NCBI GenBank assembly: GCA_014360565.1
Contig: JACIXH010000021.1
Span: 1-40,576 of the forward strand
Direction: 5' to 3'
Source of the DNA: Nocardia sp.
GTDB taxonomy: Bacteria > Actinomycetota > Actinomycetes > Mycobacteriales > Mycobacteriaceae
Length of the DNA stretch: 40,576 nucleotides
The notes beneath the pieces were generated by a model, which had not been told where the DNA came from, ran no database searches, and was given only the letters and a program-made list of their open reading frames with translations. Made by a program: the position numbers and the translations under genes. Numbering within the stretch: the stretch's first letter is position 1; each line of letters starts with the position of its first letter. Below are positions 24,917-33,100 of the stretch, piece after piece.

Positions 24917-25999
24917 GTGGAGGAGATATTGCGGCCGCTCATCGTGGTATTGGGGACGGCGGCGATCACGGTCTCGGCGGGCCTGCTGGTGGAGAAGCTG
25001 CTGCGCTACGGTGCGGGTCGCAGGCCGAACATCGCTGTGCCGTCGCTGCGACGACTGCGGTTGCCGCTCCAGGTTCTGCTCGCCACGGTGACCTTGCACG
25101 CGGTCTACCCGCTGGCCGAGCTCGACCTTCGCCAGGACACGGTGATCCGGAACTTCCTGGCGACAGCGGCCGTCATCGCCGCGGTGTGGCTGGTCATCCG
25201 CACCACCGATGTGGTCGCCGAAAGCCTGTTGCGCCGCTACGCCCAGCGCACCAGCGAGATTTCGCGGGTGCGCCAGCTGCGCACCCAGTTGGGACTGGTG
25301 CGTCGCATCGTCACGTCGGTGCTGGTGGTCACCACCGCCGCGGTGGCGATCATGTTGTTGTTCCCGAGCCTGCGGACCCTGGGCACCTCGATGCTGGCTT
25401 CGGCGGGCGTGATCGGCATCATCGTCGGCGTCGCCGCCCAGTCGACGCTGAGCAACCTCATGGCCGGATTGCAGATCGCCTTCGGCGACTCGGTCAAGAT
25501 CGGCGACACCGTGGTCGTGGAAGGGGAGTGGGGGACGGTCGAAGAGATCACCCTGGCCTTCCTGACAGTGCGGATCTGGGACGACCGCAGGCTCACCATG
25601 CCGGTGTCCTACTTCAACAGCCAGCCCTATGAGAACTGGTCGCGGGGCGGCTCGCAGATCACCGGCACGGTCTTTCTGCACCTCGACCACAGCACCCCGG
25701 TGCCGCAGCTGCGCGAACATCTGCACAGCTACCTGCGCGAGTGCAAGGAATGGGACGGTCGCAACTGGAATCTGCTGGTGACCGACAGCACACCGACCGA
25801 CATCGTGGTGCGTGCGACGATGTCGGCCGCCGATGCCGACGACGTGTGGACCCTGCGCTGCGCGGTCCGCGAGGAGCTGCTGACCTGGCTGGGCCGCCAC
25901 CACGCCCACGCGCTGCCGAAGATCGCAACCTCGATCAACCACTCTGTCGAGCAGGCCCGCCCCGACGATCGTGTCGATATGCGGGCCGCCGCCACCTGA
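24917..25999 (+). CDS. MscS-family mechanosensitive channel protein
   Basis: A 360-residue protein with four hydrophobic segments at about residues 5-25, 52-72, 80-100 and 125-160. The pore-lining helix and beta domain read SAGVIGIIVGVAAQSTLSNL, then FGDSVKIGDTVVVEGEWGTV and TMPVSYFNSQPYENWSR, which is diagnostic. MscS channels open under membrane tension to relieve osmotic stress. The C-terminal domain is soluble. GTG 24917 follows AGAGGAG. It is flanked by terminators, so it is a single-gene unit. Confidence 0.93.
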   Translation: MEEILRPLIVVLGTAAITVSAGLLVEKLLRYGAGRRPNIAVPSLRRLRLPLQVLLATVTLHAVYPLAELDLRQDTVIRNFLATAAVIAAVWLVIRTTDVVAESLLRRYAQRTSEISRVRQLRTQLGLVRRIVTSVLVVTTAAVAIMLLFPSLRTLGTSMLASAGVIGIIVGVAAQSTLSNLMAGLQIAFGDSVKIGDTVVVEGEWGTVEEITLAFLTVRIWDDRRLTMPVSYFNSQPYENWSRGGSQITGTVFLHLDHSTPVPQLREHLHSYLRECKEWDGRNWNLLVTDSTPTDIVVRATMSAADADDVWTLRCAVREELLTWLGRHHAHALPKIATSINHSVEQARPDDRVDMRAAAT

Positions 26000-26013
26000 G
26001 TCGGTCCGGACAG

Positions 26014-26057
26014 CACAACACCCCGCCCGCCGGAGCTCCGGTGGACGGGGTGTTGTG
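26014..26057. terminator. Bidirectional terminator between mscS-like gene and siderophore operon
   Basis: Two 22-base arms (26014-26035 and 26036-26057) are complementary except at two positions, starting with CACAACACCCCG. It ends both the channel gene and the minus-strand NRPS/binding-protein operon. Confidence 0.85.
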
Positions 26058-26090
26058 TGCGGCGGCGAAGGGTCGATCAGCCGCCCGGTA

Positions 26091-27089
26091 TTACTTGAAG
26101 GTGTCGGCGAGCAGGTCGAGGGTCGACATGGCGGTGCGGTAGTCCGGACGCTTGCTCGCCGCGGGCAGCTCGTAGAGCTGGCCCTTCTGGAAGGCGGGCA
26201 GCGCGGCCAGCATCGGGTCTTGTTTCAGCTGGGAGATCTTGCGGCCGCCGTCGAGGGCGATCACGAACAGCACCGGGGCGTCGACGACGGTACCGAGCAG
26301 TTCGGGGCTGAAGGTCACCCAGTCGCCTGCCGCGGCCCGCTCCGGGTTGCCCGCTTTCGCTTCGATCTTGTCGTCCATCGTGATGCCGACGTCGGTGAGC
26401 AGCGAGGCGAGCGGGGTGTTGGGGGCGAGCAGGATGGGCTTGGCATCGGACTGGGACTGGTAGACAGCCGCCGCGCCCTGTGGCAGCTTCAGGCCGGCTT
26501 TCACCTTCGCGACCTTGTCGGTGTAGGCGGTGATCATCGCGTCCACCTTTTCCGGGTGGTTCACGATGTCGGCCACCGACTTCAACTGGTCCTGCCAGTT
26601 GGCGAGGTCGGAGGGCACCAGCGCGGTGGGCGCGACGGCGGCGAGCTTGTCGTAGTTCTTGATCGTCTGCTGTCCCGGCCAGCCGGGTCCGCCGCCGATG
26701 ATCAGGTCGGGTCGCTGCGCGGCGATGAACTCGAGGTTCAGGTCGTCACCGGAGGGCACCGCCTCGGTGCCCTGTTCCTTGGCGTCCGCGGCCCAGGACG
26801 GCGGGAACTCGCCGGGGTTCAACGTGAGTCCGAGGATGCGCGGATCCGCGGCCTTCACCTTGGCGTCGAGGTCGAAGAGGTAGCCGGCCAGCGCGCCGTT
26901 GAGGACCACGATGCGCTGCGGGGCGGCGGGCACGGTGACCAGGCCCTTGGCGGTCTCCACCTGGCGAGTGCCGGTATCGGCCGCCTGGTCGGCGGTGGAG
27001 CTGCCGCAGCCCGCTGCCGTCGCGGCCACCGCGACGATCAGGAGTGCGACGGCGGCGCGCATGCGTGCCGTCATTCGATGAACTGACAT
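26091..27089 (-). CDS. Iron-siderophore ABC transporter substrate-binding lipoprotein
   Basis: A 332-residue FepB/FecB-type periplasmic-binding fold protein. The signal peptide has a hydrophobic core AAVALLIVAVAATAAG and lipobox Cys28, so it is anchored to the outer face of the membrane. The mature part has TVPAAPQRIVVLNGALAGYL, RPDLIIGGG and the C-terminal lobe with VVDAPVLFVIALDGG, typical of the siderophore-binding class III family. ATG 27089 follows AGAGGAA. It lies 32 bases downstream of the NRPS with no promoter between, so it is probably co-transcribed. It is expected to bind the ferric form of the siderophore made by this cluster. No permease or ATPase gene is in the window. Confidence 0.9.
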   Translation of the reverse strand: MSVHRMTARMRAAVALLIVAVAATAAGCGSSTADQAADTGTRQVETAKGLVTVPAAPQRIVVLNGALAGYLFDLDAKVKAADPRILGLTLNPGEFPPSWAADAKEQGTEAVPSGDDLNLEFIAAQRPDLIIGGGPGWPGQQTIKNYDKLAAVAPTALVPSDLANWQDQLKSVADIVNHPEKVDAMITAYTDKVAKVKAGLKLPQGAAAVYQSQSDAKPILLAPNTPLASLLTDVGITMDDKIEAKAGNPERAAAGDWVTFSPELLGTVVDAPVLFVIALDGGRKISQLKQDPMLAALPAFQKGQLYELPAASKRPDYRTAMSTLDLLADTFK

Positions 27090-27121
27090 GAAAGGTGTTC
27101 CTCTTTCTTCTATGGGGAGGT

Positions 27122-30100
27122 TCAGGTGCGGATCGCCGGATCCACATCGAGCAGCGCCGCGACCTCGATCCAGCCGGTCGGCGTCGCGATGTCGTTGTGC
27201 GAGTAGGGAAGTCGGCGGACCACCAGCTGAGCGCCCGCGGCCTTCCATCCGGTCATCTGGGCGTGCACGCGCTCGGGTTCGTCACCGGTGTCGGCGCAGT
27301 ACATCGACATCGGGCCGCTGTAGCGCGGGGAATCCGATTCGGTCACCATCCGCAGCAACTCGGTCGCGGCATTGCGTACCACTACCGCCAATTCCGGTGC
27401 GTACTCAGCGATTTCGGGCAGTAGTGCGTCCATGCCCGCGGGGTCGGCCAGGGTCGCGGCGGCTCGGTCGGTCAGGTTCGACAGGGGGTGCGAGTCGAGC
27501 AGGCCCACAAAGGCGATCTGCTCACCCTCGGCTTCCAGGATCGCGGCCATCGCGTGGGCGAGGTTGCCGCCCAGCGAGTAGCCGAACAGATGGTACGGAC
27601 CCCGCGGCTGGATGCGGCGCACGGCGGCCAGGTAGTACTGCGCCAGATCGTCGAGTGTGCGCGTGCGGTAGCCCGGCTCGGTGAGCTGGGGCATCTGCAG
27701 GCCGATGATCGGTCGCTCAGCACGCAACAGCCGGGCCAGCGGCGCGTATTTCCATGCGGTGCCGCCGATCTGATGAATACAGAACAACGGCGGGACCGAG
27801 CCCTCGGCGCGCAGTTCCAGCACCGGATCGAGGCGGCGACCCAAACTGGCCAGACCGTCCGCTGGTCGAGGCGCGCTGGGATCTACGGCGCCGATCCGGG
27901 CAGCGAGTCCACGCGGGGTGGGGGCGGTGAAGACGTCGTCGAGTACCACCGGTAGGTCGACGCGAGTCAGGCGACCGATCAGCCGAACCGCCAGCAGCGA
28001 GTGCCCGCCCCGGTCGAAGAAGTCGTCGTCCGCGCCGATGTCGTCGACCGACAAGACCGCCGCCATGGCTGCGCGGATGGTGTCGAGCATTCCGAGGTCC
28101 TGAGCGGTGACGGATTCGGTGTGCGTAGTGCCGACCGAGTCGACCGTGCGCGCAGTGGGCCCGGGGCGGGTGTCCGTGCTCGCTGCGGCCTCCGGTGTGG
28201 GCAGTTCCTGACGGGCGATCTTCTCGGTCGCGGTGCGTGGAATGTGATCGAGCACCACGAAAGCCGAAGGAATCATGTACGCGGGCAGGGTCTTTCGCGT
28301 CTGCTCGCGTACAGCTTCGGTATCGAGGGTGACGCCGGAGTTGGGCATGAGGTAGGCGACCAAGCGCTGGTCGCCCGGTGTGTCCTCGCGCAGCAGTACC
28401 ACCGCGTGGGCCACACCGGCACAGGCGAGCAGGGCCGATTCGATATCGCCGAGTTCGATGCGCTGGCCGCGCAGCTTCACCTGGCTGTCGGTGCGGCCGA
28501 CGTACTCGAGTTCGGCGCGCTGATTCAGTCTCACCAGGTCGCCGGTGCGATACATCCTGGCGCCGTTCCCGTCCGGGTCGGCGACGAAGGCGGCTGCGCT
28601 CAGGTCGGGTCGCGACAGGTAGCCGCGCGCCAGCCGGACACCGGTCATGTAGAGCTCGCCGGTGGTTCCCTCGGGGACCGGTCGCAGCTGGTCGTCCAGA
28701 ATGCGGATCGCGTCGGCGGGAGCACCCACCGGCACCGAGGCGGTGTCGGCATCGACGGTCCGGTGGAAGGTGAAGCCGATCGCGGCTTCGGTCGGGCCGT
28801 AGAAGTTGTATACCGCGGTTCCGGTGAGCGCGCGCATGCGCTGGGCCGTCGCGGGTGGCAGTACCTCGCCGCCGGTGAGAACGCAGCGCAGGTCGGTGCA
28901 GCCCGACAGGTCTGCTTCTTCGGCGAGCACGGTCAGCATCGAGGTTGTCATCCACATCGCGGTCACCCGCTCCGTGCTCATGAGCTGGGCCTGATAGTAG
29001 GGATCGCGGTGTCCGCCGGGCCGGGTCAGAACGATCCGGGCGCCGACGTGCAGCGGCAGCAACATCTCCATGAGTGAAGCGTCGAAGATCGGCGGGGTGC
29101 GGTAGAGCATGGTGTCGCCCGGTCCGAATCGGCATTCGCGGTGCAGCCATTCGAACGTGGAGATGATCGCGGCGTGCGACAGACTCACGCCCTTGGGTGC
29201 GCCGGTGGAGCCGGAGGTGAACAGCAGGCAGGCCGTGTTGGCGGGGCGCAGGGGCGAGAGCCGGTCCGCGTCGGTGAGTTCGGTATCGGCGAATCCCTCG
29301 GTGTCCACCTCGGCCAGCGAACGCAGAACCAGTGTGGGAGAAGCGGTGCCGAGAATCTTGTCGACCCGTTGCGCGGGCTGCTCCGGGTCCACCGGAAGGT
29401 ACACGCCACCGGCTCGGCAGATGGCGTGCGCCGTCACCACCGAATCGATGGTTCGCGCCATGGCGACGGCCACGACCGTCTCGGGTCCGACGCCGTGCGA
29501 GATGAGCCAGCGCGCAAGACGATTGGCCCTGGCGCCGAACTCCTGGAAGTCGATCGTGACGCCCTCTGCCGTAATGGCAGGCGCTGTCGGGTCGGCGGGG
29601 ATGCCCCACACCGCCAGGGTCGTACCGCGGGGATCCGGCCGTACCGCGTCCGATGCGGTGCTGACGGACTGCCCATTAGGGAATCCCGTGGTCGAGGATG
29701 CGGGCGATACCCGAGCGTGCGACGTGGCAGCGGGCACCGGCGCGGTGGCCGGGCCGGGGGTCAGCATCTCGAGGAAAGGCTCGGGGCGGACTTCCGCTGT
29801 GGTGGTGACGGCGGTGAGGATCGCGCTGATCCGTTCGGAGATCCGAGCGAGCGTCGCGTCCGCTACCGCGGCGCGGTCGTACCAGATCACCAGTTCCAGC
29901 TGCGCGCCCGGCGGGGCGATCAGGGTCATCGGATAGTGCGTGCTGCCGTGGTTGTGGAACTCGCCGCGACGCAGCTGGTGTGACTCCGGCTGTCCGGCGC
30001 CGGAATTCGGGAAATTCTCGAAGGCGACCAGGGTGTCGAAGAGGGTGCCCAGTCTCGCGATCCGCTCGATCTCCGCCAGGCCGGCGTGATCGAACTCCTG

Positions 30101-33100
30101 CATGGCGAACTGGTTTTCCTGCAACTCGGCCCACTGCTCGAGCAGTGCGCGTTCGGGATCGAAGGCACAGCGCACCGGGACGGTGTTGGCGAACAGACCG
30201 ACCATGCCCGATACGCCGGGCAGTTCGGCAGGCCTGCCGGAGACCGTCGCGCCGAACACCACGTCGCTACGGCCGGTGAGCGCGGCCAGCACCAGCGCCC
30301 AGGTGCCCTGCACCAGAGTGTTCATCGTCAGGCCGCGGCGGCGGCCGAGCTCGGCCAACTCCGTGGCGAGCGCCGCAGGCAATGGAACCTGCCACTGGCG
30401 GAACTCGCGCTCGCGCAGGGTATCGGTGCGCACCAGTGTCGGCTCGGCGAAGCCGGCCAACCGTCGCGACCAGGCCGCGCGCACGGCATCGCGGTCGCGG
30501 GCGCCGATCCAGGCCAGATAGTCGCTGTACGGTGCGGGCGCGGGCAGTTCGTCGCCGTGATAGGTGGCCAGTACCTCGCGCAAGACGATCGGGGTCGACC
30601 AGCCGTCGATCACCAGGTGGTGAGTGTTGAGCACCAGACGGTGCGCGTCATCGGGCATGCGGATCAGCGTGGCGCGCAACATCGGCGATCGGTCCACCGC
30701 GAATCGGTGCCGGGTCGCTTCGGCTTCCAGCCGGTCGGCGGCGGCCCGCGCGGTGCGCAGCGGCAGCCCGGACAGATCGACCTCGCGCCACGGCATGCCG
30801 ACCGCGCGGGGAACGGCCTGGACCGGCTGATTTAGACCCGCGTAGTGGAAGGCCGCCGCCATCGTGGGGTGCCTGCCCACGACGGTGTCGAAGGCCGCCG
30901 ACAATCGGGGGCCGTCCAGCGGTCCGTGCAGATCGACCCGAGCGCTCAGGGTGTAGACATCGTAGGCGCCGTCGCGAATCGCGTGGAACAGCAACCCCTC
31001 CTGCAACGGCGAGAGCGGCAGCAGTTCGGCCAGCGGGCCGTGCACGGCCTCCAGCGTGTCGACGGTCTCCTGGGTGACGGGCAGGCCGGCGCAGTCCGAG
31101 GGGGTGAGCCCACCGGGGAACAGCATCGCGTGGGCGGCGAACGCCTCGAGCGCGAGCTCGAAGTGCCGCTGGATATCGGCGACCTGACGCGCGTCGAGAA
31201 TTCGGCTCGCCGCGGTCCACTCCACGGCGAGCCGGGCAGCACCCGATTGCCCGGCGGTGGGTTCGTGCACGAAGACGTTGAGCGAAAGTACTTCGGTGAG
31301 TGCCTTTTCCGGCGGCTCCGTCACCGCGAACGCATCGTGTTCGGGCAGGCTCCAGCCGAGGGCGCCGCCGCCGCCGAAACGGCCGAGGTAGTTGAGCAGC
31401 ACCTCGGGTGCGGGCCGGGCGGTGAGTCGCGGCGAGGTCTGCGGGTCCAGGCTGCGCAGCACGCCGTAGCCGACGCCATTGCCGGGGACGGCACGCTTGG
31501 CCTCCTTGACCGCCCGCAGCAGCCGTCCCGCCGCCGCACCACCGCTCATGGCCTCGGCTAGCCCTTCTGGGTCATCGATCGCGGTCGCGGGCGTCCACAC
31601 CGGGAACTCGCTGGTGAACCAGCCGACGGTGCCGGCGAAATCGGTATAGGTACGCAAGGGTTCGCGCCCGTGGCCTTCGACCGCCACGGGCCTGCCCGGC
31701 TCGAGCGGCTCACCACGCTCGTGCCGCCAGGCGTTGAGGGCCAGCACGAGTGCGGCGAGCAACACCTCGTCGGTCTTGGCTCGATAGGCAGCGGGCAGTG
31801 TGGTGAGCAGCGCTTCGGAAACCACCGGGGCCGCGAAAGTCCTGGTTCGGTCGGCACTCTCGACGACGTCCACGGCATGATCGAGCCTGCGTGCGCCCAG
31901 TGGCGCCACGGTGCCGTCGCCGAGCGCGCGCTCCCAGTGCGCCAACTCCGAGCGATGATCGCCGGCCTCGCCCGCCTCCGCGAGCAGGGTGGCGTGCCGC
32001 CGCCACGAGCTACCCCGCGCGGGCAGCCGAGCCGCACGCCCGTCCCGCACCGCGGCACATGCCTCGTACAGCTCGGGCACCAGGATGCGCCACGAAACAC
32101 CGTCTACCACCACGTGGTTGGCGACCAGGACCAGCCGATCAGCTACCCCCGGCGCCGTGCGCACCAAAGCGGCGCGAATCTCGACACCTGTGGCAGGGTC
32201 CAATTCCGCCGCGAGCCCGCTGGCCACCGACTCGATCAGTGCGGCCGTGGGATGACCAGCAGCGCCCGCAGTGCTCAACGGTGCGGGGTCGCCCGCGCCC
32301 CCAGAAGAATCGGGAGCCTCGGCACGGATCGGACGCGGTTCGTCGCACAGCATTTCGACGACGAGGTCCCCGGCGCGCACCGTGCCGACGCCCGTGACCA
32401 CGAGCCGGGGGCCGGTGGCCGATTCGTCGAGGACCAGGCGCAAGGCGTCGTGGCGGTCGAGCAGGGTTTGCAGGCCGGTGGTCAGATGGTCGAGGGTGAG
32501 GTCCTCGTGCAGGGTCAAGGCGGTCCACTGGGCGTAGCCGGCGATGGCCGTGTGACTGGTGTTGGCTTCGAGCAGTGCGGCCACCATGGGCGGGATCGGG
32601 ACGGGGCCGGTCGGCTCGTCCGGCGTCAGGGTGGCGGACTGTGCTTCGGCTACCTCGGCGGCGGCGGCGATGGCCGCCAGATCACGCTGGGCCAGCAGTG
32701 TTTTCGGCGGTACCGCCCAGCCGAGCGCGCGCAGGCGGCTGCTCACGCCGATGGCGGTGATGCTGTCGCCGCCGAGACCGAAGAAGTCGTCGGTGGCGTT
32801 GACCTGCGGCACGCCGAGCACGTCCGCGACCACACCGCAGAGCGCGCGCTCGGGTTCGGTGCGGGGCGGTCGGCCGGTCGAGGTCAGCTGTGGTGCGGGC
32901 AGGGCGGCACGGTCGAGCTTGCCGTTGACGGTGGTCGGCAGGGCGTCGAGCACCACGAGCGCCGAGGGAACGAGATGGTCGGGCACGAGGGTGGTCAGCC
33001 GGTGACGTAGCTCGTCGGCGTCGAGCGTGCGGCCCGCCTCGGGGACCAGGTAGCCCACCAATCGGGTGCTGTCGCCGGACTTTCCGACGGTGGCGGCCGC